From positions 1 through 37,672 of the forward strand of contig CAJQPT010000052.1 of the NCBI GenBank assembly GCA_905480285.1: a stretch of 37,672 nt of DNA, written 5' to 3'. Within the stretch, counting starts at the first letter, position 1, and each line of letters opens with the position of its first letter. The notes beneath the pieces were generated by a model. It had not been told where the DNA came from and did no database searches. It worked only from the letters and a program-made list of their open reading frames with translations. This DNA comes from an uncultured bacterium. Lineage in GTDB: Bacteria; Planctomycetota; UBA1135; GCA-002686595. The translations under genes were made by a program, and so were the position numbers. Positions 23,845 through 32,258 of the stretch are shown here, piece after piece.

Positions 23845-26124
23845 TCAGCGCGGCACCGTGACGCCAATCTTCGCTGCGACGGGAGCCGGCGGCGCCTCGG
23901 GCACCGGGAGGGGGGCGGGCGCAGGCTGGGGATCGGGCAGCAGAAGGGCGGACAGCGCGTGGTCTCCATTCAGGAGAAGGACCGTCAGCCGGCCTTGCTC
24001 ATCACGCTCGAGGCAGTGGATGCCGTCCAGTCCTTGGGTCTCCACGATCAGGTTCTGCAGGGCGTTGCGCTGCACCCGCGCGCTTGGGCCTGCAGTCTCC
24101 ATGGTGTACCGCGCGTTGGACAGCAGCGCGATCCCCTCGGCATCCTCGACGCTCGTCCCCAGGGGGATGATGTCGTCGGCCTCCAGGGACTCCGCGTAGG
24201 CCATGGCGGGGGAGGTGAGCGAGAGGTCGTCGGGATCCGTGAAGAGCAGGATGCGGGATCCGGCCGTGACCCGGTGCTCTTCTGGGAGCGTCATCATGGA
24301 CCCGGCGCGGCCCACGCTCACCTGCGCGGCGTCACTCGCGGCGGCGTCGACGGCATCCGCGAGGCCTTCATGGTCAGCGGCGACCCCTCCCCAGCGGGGG
24401 CCCGAGTCACTCGCCGTCATCAGGCCCGCGACGATCGCGGCCATCACGGCGATCGTGGCGAAGCCGCGCAAGGCGCCGCGGCGGCGGAGACGTCTGGCGT
24501 CGCGGGCTTCGGACCGTGCCTCGGCCCTGGCCTGCGCCTCCTCACGGCGTTGGTCGTGGGCAGACTGGCGCTTGGACGCGAGGCTCGCGCGCTTCTCGGC
24601 GAGCGTCTCGCGCACTCCTGTGAGCTTCCGTGAGGCCGCGCCGAGGCCGGTGATCTCCGCCGTGAAACCAAGGGCCTTGAAGCGGCGGACATCCGATCCG
24701 GCGGGCTCCATCGCGGCGCGCTGGGCGGGCAGGCCGCCCGCGTCAGCGCCCTGGTCAGGAGCGGACGCCGCCGCCGGTGACGGCGTGTCTCCGGAGACCG
24801 AAGGGAGCGCGCCGAGGGGCATCTTGTAGGGATCTTGAGATGTCTGCAGCGCCTCGACATCGAGCAGCATCTCGTGGGCGGTGGCGTAGCGCTTGTCCAC
24901 GTCAGCCATTGAGCGACGCACGATCCAGCGCAGTCCCTCCGGGGCAGCCTTGCTGATCGACGAGAGAGAGCCGTGGGCGGGGAAGCTGTTCTCCACCATG
25001 GAGTACAGGACCGCGCCGGCGCTGTAGAGGTCGAACTTGACGCCGTCCACGTCCTGGACGCGCTTGCCCGCAAGGGCGAGGCGGACGAGCTCGGGGTCAC
25101 GGAAGAACTCCGTCCCGTGGGTGGTGAGGGTGAGCGCGGACTCCAGTGGTGTCACGAGTCCGAAGTCGACGACCCTCAGTCGGCCCTCTGACACCAGCAG
25201 GTTCGAGGGCTTCACGTCCTTGTGCCAGAGGCCGCCATCGTGGAAGCGCGTGAGGTGATGGCAGAGGTCCCGGGCATAACCGAGGACGAGGTCGAGCTCG
25301 TCGCGGCCGAGCCCCTCGTCCGTGGAGTGTTCGTGCAGCCGCTTGGTCTCCACGTCAAGGTCATGCCCGGGGACGAACGGCATGACGTAGTGGAATGCGT
25401 CCTCGGTCGTCAAGTGCTCGACCACGAGGCCCAGGCCCCGGGCGGCCTCGAGGGCGCGGCTCTCACGGACAATCTGGGGCACCGTCGAGCCGAAGCGTCG
25501 ATCGAAGGCCTTGATCACAACCTGCCCGGGGATCTCGACGCCGCGGGCGGCCAGCTCGTTCACCTTGGCACGGGTCGGGTGAGCGAGGAAGAGCCTCGCG
25601 CCCGAGCCGCCGGCGCGGAGCTCTTCCTCGATCTTGTATCCGTCGAACCGCGCGGGATCGTTCGAGACGCCCTTGCTCCGGACCTTCGGGACGGCGGGTG
25701 CCGTCCGGGGCTCCTCCGCGAAGAGCGTGGGGGCCGAGACCTCGATGCTCTCGGTCAGCGCCCCGAGCCCGATGAGCCGCAGCGGGTGTCCGATCGCCAC
25801 GCGGTACACGCAGATGATGAGACCGTAGAAGGCGTCCTCAAGGGCGCGGAAGTAGTGCCCGACGGCGCGGAAGCGAAGGAGCGCAACGTTGGCCAGCATG
25901 AGGGGCAGCGTGAAGACGCCCGTCACCAGGTGTCCGACGGCTCGGGCCGAGTCCGTGATGACGGCGCCGACAAAGCGGAACACCATGCCAATGGCCAGAG
26001 CGACGCTGCTGGCGAGCCAGGTCATTCCCCGCACCAGCTGGATCGCCAGCCAGACCCCCACCACGGGGAGGATCAGCGCGACGCCAATGGCCAGGGCGAA
26101 GAGGATCAGGACGGAGAATGACAT
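23845..26124 (-). CDS. Membrane-embedded Hanks-type Ser/Thr protein kinase
   Basis: The 759-residue protein has N-terminal hydrophobic segments (about 5-30, 35-58, 65-90 and 98-112), a kinase domain (about 160-430), a Lys/Arg/Ala-rich predicted coiled coil (505-550), another membrane segment (553-571) and an unrecognised C-terminal domain. Kinase residues seen are Lys205 in VVIKAF, a Glu in IVRESRALE, HKDVKPSN (301-308, Arg of HRD replaced by Lys) and DFG at 320-322. The glycine loop AGGSGARL is atypical. Catalysis is plausible. It lies 32 nt downstream of a sigma-factor gene on the same strand, so the kinase may control or be controlled with that sigma factor. Confidence 0.88.
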   Translation of the reverse strand: MSFSVLILFALAIGVALILPVVGVWLAIQLVRGMTWLASSVALAIGMVFRFVGAVITDSARAVGHLVTGVFTLPLMLANVALLRFRAVGHYFRALEDAFYGLIICVYRVAIGHPLRLIGLGALTESIEVSAPTLFAEEPRTAPAVPKVRSKGVSNDPARFDGYKIEEELRAGGSGARLFLAHPTRAKVNELAARGVEIPGQVVIKAFDRRFGSTVPQIVRESRALEAARGLGLVVEHLTTEDAFHYVMPFVPGHDLDVETKRLHEHSTDEGLGRDELDLVLGYARDLCHHLTRFHDGGLWHKDVKPSNLLVSEGRLRVVDFGLVTPLESALTLTTHGTEFFRDPELVRLALAGKRVQDVDGVKFDLYSAGAVLYSMVENSFPAHGSLSSISKAAPEGLRWIVRRSMADVDKRYATAHEMLLDVEALQTSQDPYKMPLGALPSVSGDTPSPAAASAPDQGADAGGLPAQRAAMEPAGSDVRRFKALGFTAEITGLGAASRKLTGVRETLAEKRASLASKRQSAHDQRREEAQARAEARSEARDARRLRRRGALRGFATIAVMAAIVAGLMTASDSGPRWGGVAADHEGLADAVDAAASDAAQVSVGRAGSMMTLPEEHRVTAGSRILLFTDPDDLSLTSPAMAYAESLEADDIIPLGTSVEDAEGIALLSNARYTMETAGPSARVQRNALQNLIVETQGLDGIHCLERDEQGRLTVLLLNGDHALSALLLPDPQPAPAPLPVPEAPPAPVAAKIGVTVPR

Positions 26125-26156
26125 GTTGGGGCGTGTCGGAGGGCCTCGGGTGCGCC

Positions 26157-27011
26157 TCAGCGATCCTCCCCACGGGCTTCATGGGTCGATCGACGGGCCA
26201 TGATGCGGGCGTAGATCTCGGCGATGGACTCGTCAAAGGACGCGTCCTCCGTCTTGTTGGGAGAGCGCTCGATCCCGTTTCGCTCTAGCTCTGCGATCTC
26301 CTCCTCGGTGAACGAGAAGGTGGCAAAGACCTCGGCCAGCAGGTCCTGGAGTCGAGTTCTTGATCGGGCTAGCCGGCGGCTGACGGTGGGCTCGCTGGTG
26401 CCCAGGGCCACGGCCACGTCCTTCCCGCTGCGGCCCTCGAGGGTCCGCATCCTGAAGGTCTCGAAGTCCATCAGGTCGCAGTCCCGTTCGAGGCGACGAA
26501 GCGCGGCCTCGACCTTGGCATCGAAGACCTCAAGCTCGTAGGCGGCGTCGGGCTGGAGGTCCCCGGAGTCCGGCTCGCGCATCCCCTCGGCATCGAGGGC
26601 GAGGGGGCGGATCCCAGACCCACGCTTCAGGGCTCCGCGGCGGTCCATCTCGTCGCTCAGGGTGTACTTGGCAATCGCCAGCAGCCAGGTGGAGAATCGG
26701 GCGCCGCGCGTGGGGTCGTGCTGGTCAATGGCCCGGGAGAGGGCGACCATCGTGTCCTGGGAGAGGTCCTGCACCGTCTCGAACCCGATGCGGCCGCGGC
26801 CCCACCTGGCGAGCTGGGCGCGCAGGACCGGACCGAAGATCTCCCATAGCTCGAACCAGGCGTCTCCGTCCCGTGACCGAAGTCGGCCGATGAATCCTGT
26901 GGTGAGGTCGTGCAAGGGGACGGGGTGGTAGGGAAGCGTCGCGAGGAAGGGGGGGGGACGGCAGGGGGGTCGGGACGTGATCTGTACGTTCCCAGGTCCA
27001 TTCCATTCCAT
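26157..27011 (-). CDS. ECF-like sigma-70 family factor with C-terminal extension
   Basis: The 284-residue protein has a sigma-2 region (about 37-128; ETVQDLSQDTMVALSRAI and ARFSTWLLAIAKYTLSD) and a sigma-4 helix-turn-helix (about 165-228; GRSGKDVAVALGTSEPTVSRRL). An acidic extension of about 55 residues (229-284) lies beyond the usual ECF end. ATG 27011 is strongly supported by GGAGG 7 nt upstream on the minus strand. It presumably directs RNA polymerase to a small regulon. The kinase gene follows at 32 nt, and a secreted coiled-coil protein gene is divergent across a 153-nt spacer, a likely target promoter region. No anti-sigma factor is visible. Confidence 0.88.
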   Translation of the reverse strand: MEWNGPGNVQITSRPPCRPPPFLATLPYHPVPLHDLTTGFIGRLRSRDGDAWFELWEIFGPVLRAQLARWGRGRIGFETVQDLSQDTMVALSRAIDQHDPTRGARFSTWLLAIAKYTLSDEMDRRGALKRGSGIRPLALDAEGMREPDSGDLQPDAAYELEVFDAKVEAALRRLERDCDLMDFETFRMRTLEGRSGKDVAVALGTSEPTVSRRLARSRTRLQDLLAEVFATFSFTEEEIAELERNGIERSPNKTEDASFDESIAEIYARIMARRSTHEARGEDR

Positions 27012-27164
27012 CACAGGGCCTCCGAACAGAAAAACGGGCCGGACCGGGGGAATCGTGAAAGGCCAGCCACGGAATGGCCAAGAAGGTGGTGCAGGCGCCG
27101 CACCCGTGCCCCCTGCCCCTCCTGCGCCAGGCGGCGCTATGACCCTCAACCGAACCTGCTTCTC

Positions 27165-28094
27165 ATGCGATTCCTGTTCAAGACCCTCTTCCGCACCGCC
27201 GTCATCGGCACCGCGCTCGCTGCGGCCGTCGTCGGCGGGACCGCCATGCTGGTTGGCCCCGAGCGCGTCGGCGCCATGGCCGATCAGGTGCAAGGTCAGC
27301 TTCAGTTGCACTTTGACCACAACATCGACGATCCCGTGGCCATGCGCCGCCAGATCGCTGAGGTGGCCAAGGAGTACCCCGAGCGTATCCGCGCCGTGCG
27401 CGGTGATCTCCACACCCTCCAGGAGGAGGTGGCGCGGCTCGAGCGGGAGCGCGCGGTGTCCCAACGCGTCGTCGCGCTGGTCGACCGCGATCTCGCCCTG
27501 CTGGTTCCGGCGGTCCATGAAGCGGCGGCTTCAGGGGCACCCAGGGCCCAGCTCGCGGCGGTGCAGTTCGGGGATGAGGTCATCAGCCTCCGCCGGGCCA
27601 ACGCGAAGATGCGCGAGATCGAGCGGACCCGCAGCGCCCATGAGGCTCGGTCTGCCGACGCGTCTCACAACCTGAAGTACCTGCGGACCCAGGAGGAGCG
27701 CTTCGTCGAGCTCCTGGACGAGCTCGAAGGTGAGCACGCTCAGTTCCAGGCGCAGCTGGTGCAGCTCAACAACGAGGTCGAGTCCATCGCCCGGAACGAG
27801 CGCCTGATCGAGATGCTCGGTCAGCGACAGCAGACCCTGGATGAGGCCGGTCGCTACGACGCCGTGAGCTTCGAGCACATCACCGGGACCCTGGAGCGCA
27901 AGCGCGCCGAGCAGGAGGCCGAACTCGATCAGCTGGCGGCGGGTGCCAGGGCTCAGGACTACCTGGAGATCGCTGCCTCGCAGATTCGCAGTGAGGTCCG
28001 GCAGCAGCCTGCCCCTGCGGAGTTCGCGCCGCAGAGCCTCGCTGATCAGCAGGTGGGCTACGAACTCGCGCCGGCCGGGTACGCCCAGCGCTGA
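27165..28094 (+). CDS. Secreted or membrane-anchored coiled-coil protein
   Basis: The 309-residue protein has an N-terminal signal or anchor segment (about 8-30; TAVIGTALAAAVVGGTAML). A mostly charged, heptad-rich region follows (about 60-280), with stretches such as LHTLQEEVARLERERAV and LDELEGEHAQFQAQLVQL, predicted to form long coiled coils. A short Pro/Ala/Gln-rich C-terminus ends it. I recognise no enzymatic domain. It is divergent from the sigma factor-kinase operon and ends just before a strong terminator. It may be an envelope structural or stress protein controlled by that sigma factor, as an inference from position. ATG 27165 is chosen because the signal segment begins there. Confidence 0.82.
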   Translation: MRFLFKTLFRTAVIGTALAAAVVGGTAMLVGPERVGAMADQVQGQLQLHFDHNIDDPVAMRRQIAEVAKEYPERIRAVRGDLHTLQEEVARLERERAVSQRVVALVDRDLALLVPAVHEAAASGAPRAQLAAVQFGDEVISLRRANAKMREIERTRSAHEARSADASHNLKYLRTQEERFVELLDELEGEHAQFQAQLVQLNNEVESIARNERLIEMLGQRQQTLDEAGRYDAVSFEHITGTLERKRAEQEAELDQLAAGARAQDYLEIAASQIRSEVRQQPAPAEFAPQSLADQQVGYELAPAGYAQR

Positions 28095-28151
28095 GCGCGG
28101 ACCGTCAGGAGAGGCGCGGCCCTGACCGGCCGCTCTCCCTCCCAATGAAGT

Positions 28152-28185
28152 GAGCCCGGCCGTCTAGACGGCCGGGCTCTTTGTT
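28152..28185 (+). terminator. Rho-independent terminator after the coiled-coil gene
   Basis: A perfect 12-bp stem GAGCCCGGCCGT/ACGGCCGGGCTC with loop CTAG is followed by TTTGTTG on the plus strand, 57 nt after the stop. This is the clearest intrinsic terminator in the window. Confidence 0.88.
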
Positions 28186-28229
28186 GATTCGGGAACACGC
28201 ACGCGGGTACGCACCCGTCGGGCATACGC

Positions 28230-28265
28230 CTAGCGGCGAGCTCCCTTGGTAGCGTCACTCATCAT
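28230..28265 (-). CDS. Possible 11-residue peptide MMSDATKGARR
   Basis: The minus strand reads GGAGGTGATC-AGA-ATGATG, then codons for SDATKGARR and TAG. The SD is a 10-nt full complement to the 16S 3' end at ideal distance, far stronger than that of most genes here. In frame, an ATG at 28292 would give 20 residues (MVFELEVIR in front), but the SD would then be internal. No larger gene follows, so this is a leader peptide, a small functional protein, or a decoy or ribosome-binding RNA. I do not recognise the peptide. Confidence 0.4.
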   Translation of the reverse strand: MMSDATKGARR

Positions 28266-28268
28266 TCT

Positions 28269-28278
28269 GATCACCTCC
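28269..28278 (-). promoter_or_regulatory. Perfect Shine-Dalgarno sequence GGAGGTGATC
   Basis: The ten nucleotides are exactly complementary to the GATCACCTCC near the 16S rRNA 3' end. They are placed 3 nt (from the last base) or 8 nt (from GGAGG) before ATG 28265. Confidence 0.65.
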
Positions 28279-28403
28279 AGTTCAAAAACCATCCCGGCCC
28301 CGCGGTGACGATGCGGGGGTAGGGCTCCAGTGATGGCCCGGGCGTCCCGGGGCCTCATCGATTCATAATGGGTTGCCGAGGCGGCAGATTCAAATGGCCT
28401 AAC

Positions 28404-28452
28404 GAACGAGGCCCCGGGCCGCACCACTGGGGTGCGACGCGGGGCCTCGTTC
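28404..28452 (-). terminator. Hairpin downstream of the large lipoprotein gene
   Basis: A perfect 13-bp stem GAACGAGGCCCCG/CGGGGCCTCGTTC has an inner stem CGCACC/GGTGCG and lies about 50 nt past the lipoprotein stop. Two smaller hairpins, CCCGCC-TCAG-GGCGGG (28461-28476) and CCCGC/GCGGG (28483-28497), lie between it and the stop. There is no real T-run on the minus strand, so some could serve mRNA stability. Confidence 0.5.
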
Positions 28453-28504
28453 TTGGTGTTCCCGCCTCAGGGCGGGACAGGGCCCGCTCAGGGCGGGTGC
28501 GGGC

Positions 28505-31500
28505 TCACTCGAGCCAGGAGAGTCCCAGGGCAGCGACCTCGGGGACGAGGCCGGTTCCGGCGTTGCTGATGAAGGACATGCGCACCTGCAGGAAGCGGGC
28601 GCCGGTCACGTCATTCACGTCCGTCTTCCAGGTGTCGTCGTTGTTGAGGAAGCCGGTCAGGCCGTTCTGGTCGGCGACCTGGTAGCTGAAGGACCCATCC
28701 CAGCAGGACGCATTGCCGCGCAGCTCGATGGTGGGGTCCTCCATCGGTGTCGGCGTGTAGTTGATGGGCTTGGTCTGGTAGAAGTCGCCGTAGGCGTCCT
28801 GTCGGCTCGCGTCCTCGTCGGCGATGGCGATGATGGTGACCGCACCGCGGTAGGCGAATTCAACGCTGGTTCCCTGGGGCTGAAGCTCGGGGAAGATGAC
28901 GGGCTCCACGAAGGTCGGCGCGGAGAAGGCGCCGACGCCGAGGGGGTCGATCGCCTCGTAGAACAAGGAGTGAGCGCGGCTGACGCGGACCACTAGGTCC
29001 AGAGCACCGAAGTAAAGGGCGTTGTCCACGCCGGGGAGCGGGGCACCAGCGGGCATGGACGTGGGGTCGAAGCCGCCGTTGGCCAGGTTCTCGGAGTCCG
29101 GGTTCACGAGGTTCAGCGCACCCGTCTCGTCGCGGCCGCCCGCGGAGTAGGCGCGGAAGCCCGGGAGGGTCGAGGTGTGCGCCAACTGGTGCGCGAAGAT
29201 GTTGCTCGTGGACGCGTTGCCTGTCGGGTAGCAGCGGAACTCGACCAGCAGCGGGAGGCCTGCGGTGCGCACCTCTTCGAGGAGGTAGAACGGGTTAGCG
29301 TCTCCAGGCTGGTTGCAGTCCGGGCCCATCATGGTGATGAGCTCGGCCACCGGGCCGATGCCCGTGATCTGAGCCTGACGTGCGACGGGCGCGCCGCCTC
29401 CATTGAAGCCACCGCGGGTCCGGATCGCCGTGTCGCGCCAGGTGTAGTACTCCTTCTGGTTCGCCGGGACCCCCTGGTTCATGGGGGTGGGGATCAGGGA
29501 GGTGCCGTCCGGAGCGAGGGTCTGGTCACCGGGGTTGATCGTGTAGCCATTCGCCCGGGGGTGAACCACCTTCAGCGGATCGTTGCCGGGGTCGACGATG
29601 TTGGTCTCGAAGGTGTTGCCAATCCCCGAGTTCGGGAGGACCAGCGCGCCGGTGAGCGGGTTGATGAGCTCGTCGGGGAGGTTCTCCGCGTGGGCCATCG
29701 ACATCTGGAACTCCGGGTAGCTCTCGAAGACCGGGTTGCCGCCTAGGGGGCTGAGGGAGACGCCCTCGATGTCGAGGTTGATCTGTGCGTAGTTCAGGTC
29801 CTGGGCGACGTCGTTGTCCCGGGTGAGGGGGAGGTCATCGCCGAAGTCGATATAGCGCCAAAGGATCTGGGTGCGGGCGCCGTACGGGCTGAGCGGAAGG
29901 GTGGTTCCCACGCCCGGCTGCATCGCCGCGACGACCTCGTTGTTCTGGCTGCAGACCACCTGGGTGCGGACGACGGGGCGCCCGCGGACGCGGCCTCGCT
30001 CGAGGTCGTAGACGATCTGGCCCCACCACTCGGGCTTTGCGAACGTGTCGATCACGTTGGCGGAGCTGGGGTCGCCGAAGGGGGCCTCCTCGTCGGCGGA
30101 CTCAAAGCGGATCACGCGTCCGCCGGTCGGGGCGTCGGGCGCAGTGGCGTCGACGGTGACTTCAAGGGGGGAAAGCAGGCCGACCACCGGGTTGCCCGCG
30201 AGGTCCTTGGGGGTTCGATCTCCGCCAGGGAAGTCGAGGAAGTAGGTCTCGCCGCTGCCCTGGCTGTGGGAGAGGGGCAGCTCCGGCTCGAAGCGGAACT
30301 CCTGGAGCGAGGTGCTGTTGCGGACCACGCCGGGGATGAAGTCGCCGGCCGGAATGGGCGCGGTGGAGAGAGGGTCGGGTTGGTTTCGGAGCAGCCGGAA
30401 CGACTCGTAGGGCTCGAACAGGTTCGGGTCAATCGCCTCGCTGAAGCGGAACCGGAAGGTCGCGCCGGGCGCCACGTTGCTGATCGGAGCGTTCGCGTCG
30501 GGGGCGGCCGGCGAGACGCTGATGAAGCACTGGGAGCGCGAGCTGTCTTCGGCCGGAATGAACGGGACGACGTACTGGACGGGACCGAGGATCGTCGTGA
30601 ACTGCGCGGGGTCGAACCCGGGGGGGAAGGCCACCAGGCGAACGAGGACGTTCTGGGCCAGGCCCGTCGGCGAGACGGAGGTGCTGTTGAGGACCTCGGC
30701 GAAGTAGGGGCCCTGATTGATCAGGTCTCCAGGTGCCGGCGCCTGGGCGCAGGCAGACGAGGTGAACAGCAGGCGAGGCAGGTTGAAGACGAGCGGGTCG
30801 ACACCCGGTGCGGTGGCGGGCGAGTCCAGCAGGACCGCCGAGAGACTGCCGAGGAGGGTCGGCGAGGTCTCGTCGGGGAGGAAGCCGTTGGAGGGGTCGT
30901 TCGTCACGGCGGTCTCTCCGCCGGAGCGGAAGGCGCGGACGAGCTCTCGGCCGGGCGAGCCGAAGTCGAAGGTGCCGTTGGAGAGGACCGTGAGGGGGTG
31001 CGCCGTGGGGTTCTGGAGCAGTGGCTGCTGCTGGCCGGCGAGCGAGACGGTGGGGAACCTGAGCTCCACGTTGGAGAGGTTAGCCTCGTTACTTGCCGGG
31101 TACCCGATGGTGTTCACGGACACCGGCGGGTCGCTGTTGAAGGACTCCACCTCGCTGACGGCGGCGTCAACGATCAGTCGCGTTGAGTAGAACTCCGTGC
31201 CCGGCTCGCCGTTGAAGTCCGCGAGCCCGCCGTGATTGGGGTCAGCGAGGAAGCGCGCCTCGAAGGGGATGATGGTGGGCTCGCCGACCAACAGGCGGAC
31301 CGACGACGAGTTGATCGTGGCCGGATCGATGAGGTCGTCAAACACCACGACAATGGCCGCGTTGCGGGGCACCATGGAGTAGGTGCCGGCGCCGACGAAG
31401 CCGTTGTCGGCGATCGGTCGAACGCCGCTCTCTGCCTGGGCCAGCAGGGAGAGGAACTGGTCTCGTCCACCGTTCTGCGTCTCGTCCGAGAAGTCCCGAT

Positions 31501-31897
31501 AGATCACCAGGGTCTGCACACCCGTGACCTGGTTCGTCTCGAGTTCAAAGTCCGGCAGCGCCCAGCTGCTCTGCGACTTCGGATTCACGACGAACTGCTC
31601 GAAGACGGTCGTGCGCTGGGTCAGCCCGGCGTCCTCGAACGCAACGATGTTGACCAGTCGCCCGTAGAACTGGCGCGCGATGCGAACCTCGGTGGCCACG
31701 CCGCCGAAGTTGTTATCCACCAGGTAAAGGTCACCGTTCGGCTTGGTCTCGAGTGACCCGGCCGGGGTGGTCTGCTGGTCGGGTGAGGACGTGGAGTTAC
31801 AGCCCGCGAAGGCCAGTACAGCGACGGTAGCCAGCGCCTTGGTGAGGCGGAGAGGGGTCGCAGGCTGGGGTCGGGGGAGGATGGTCCGTGCAGTCAT
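28505..31897 (-). CDS. Large lipoprotein with SbsA/Ig-like segments
   Basis: The protein is about 1130 residues. Its N-terminus carries a lipoprotein signal with VLAFAGC (Cys33 from this start), followed by a Ser/Thr/Gln linker. Two segments match the bacterial SbsA/Ig-like pattern: FDDLIDPATINSSSVRLL and FRFSEAIDPNLFEPYESFRLL. The rest is rich in Asn, Pro and Gly and predicted beta, with a few Cys. Such proteins are abundant in Planctomycetota and are thought to be surface or adhesin-like; this one has no enzymatic motif I recognise. ATG 31897 places the signal at the start; ATG at 31948 or 31939 would add a polar stretch. No SD is seen at any of them. Confidence 0.82.
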   Translation of the reverse strand: MTARTILPRPQPATPLRLTKALATVAVLAFAGCNSTSSPDQQTTPAGSLETKPNGDLYLVDNNFGGVATEVRIARQFYGRLVNIVAFEDAGLTQRTTVFEQFVVNPKSQSSWALPDFELETNQVTGVQTLVIYRDFSDETQNGGRDQFLSLLAQAESGVRPIADNGFVGAGTYSMVPRNAAIVVVFDDLIDPATINSSSVRLLVGEPTIIPFEARFLADPNHGGLADFNGEPGTEFYSTRLIVDAAVSEVESFNSDPPVSVNTIGYPASNEANLSNVELRFPTVSLAGQQQPLLQNPTAHPLTVLSNGTFDFGSPGRELVRAFRSGGETAVTNDPSNGFLPDETSPTLLGSLSAVLLDSPATAPGVDPLVFNLPRLLFTSSACAQAPAPGDLINQGPYFAEVLNSTSVSPTGLAQNVLVRLVAFPPGFDPAQFTTILGPVQYVVPFIPAEDSSRSQCFISVSPAAPDANAPISNVAPGATFRFRFSEAIDPNLFEPYESFRLLRNQPDPLSTAPIPAGDFIPGVVRNSTSLQEFRFEPELPLSHSQGSGETYFLDFPGGDRTPKDLAGNPVVGLLSPLEVTVDATAPDAPTGGRVIRFESADEEAPFGDPSSANVIDTFAKPEWWGQIVYDLERGRVRGRPVVRTQVVCSQNNEVVAAMQPGVGTTLPLSPYGARTQILWRYIDFGDDLPLTRDNDVAQDLNYAQINLDIEGVSLSPLGGNPVFESYPEFQMSMAHAENLPDELINPLTGALVLPNSGIGNTFETNIVDPGNDPLKVVHPRANGYTINPGDQTLAPDGTSLIPTPMNQGVPANQKEYYTWRDTAIRTRGGFNGGGAPVARQAQITGIGPVAELITMMGPDCNQPGDANPFYLLEEVRTAGLPLLVEFRCYPTGNASTSNIFAHQLAHTSTLPGFRAYSAGGRDETGALNLVNPDSENLANGGFDPTSMPAGAPLPGVDNALYFGALDLVVRVSRAHSLFYEAIDPLGVGAFSAPTFVEPVIFPELQPQGTSVEFAYRGAVTIIAIADEDASRQDAYGDFYQTKPINYTPTPMEDPTIELRGNASCWDGSFSYQVADQNGLTGFLNNDDTWKTDVNDVTGARFLQVRMSFISNAGTGLVPEVAALGLSWLE

Positions 31898-32258
31898 CGA
31901 AGATCGAGATCGGATTGAAGGTGGCGCCTGAGCCTCCATGGGGGCCATGGAGGGGCCGAGGCCAGGCCCCTGGGCGGGGCCGACAGCTCAGATGCAGATG
32001 TCAAACAGTCGCAAACCCCGTTCCACAGTGAACTGGGGCCGTGACGCGGCCGGTGACAGGTAGAAGAGTAGGTGGATGGGGCTGCAGAGGCAACGCCGAG
32101 GGGCCTGACTCCCCGACGGAAGGGGCGGTTCTTGGCCCGCCCGGCCAGAGGACCTGTGCGGATTCGCACGATGGGCAGCGTCCGGCCTCGCCCAGTCAGC
32201 CTTCACATCGAGCCTGGTGCTGGGTCCCGCCCTGCCCGGAGCGCAGAATGTCCCCCGG
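31898..32258. other. Divergent spacer between the lipoprotein and GT-C-like genes
   Basis: I see no credible gene in these 361 nt; it is probably a divergent promoter region. It contains an imperfect hairpin CCCC-GTTC-CACAGT-GAAC-T-GGGG (32017-32039) and GGCCGTGACGCGGCC just beyond it (32037-32051). Recognisable -35/-10 pairs are absent. Confidence 0.45.

Larger units (their letters stand above)
28095..28504. other. Intergenic region with terminators and a mini-ORF
   Basis: These 410 nt hold the plus-strand terminator, a minus-strand mini-ORF with a perfect SD, and a row of hairpins downstream of the large lipoprotein gene. No larger gene is credible. TTATGA (on the minus strand, near 28363-28370) could be a -10 element for a short minus-strand transcript. 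Confidence 0.5.

Noticed and set aside
23651..24199. Plus-strand ORF starting in the gene-free stretch
   Set aside because: It runs mostly antisense to the kinase gene and shows no domain or SD.
28265..28280. GATCACCTCC on the plus strand as the 3' end of a 16S rRNA gene
   Set aside because: Flanking bases do not match rRNA and there is no helix 45 sequence; it is better read as an SD on the minus strand.
28365..28402. TTCAAAT resembling a tRNA T-loop
   Set aside because: The flanking bases do not form a 5-bp T-stem and no acceptor or anticodon arms are found.
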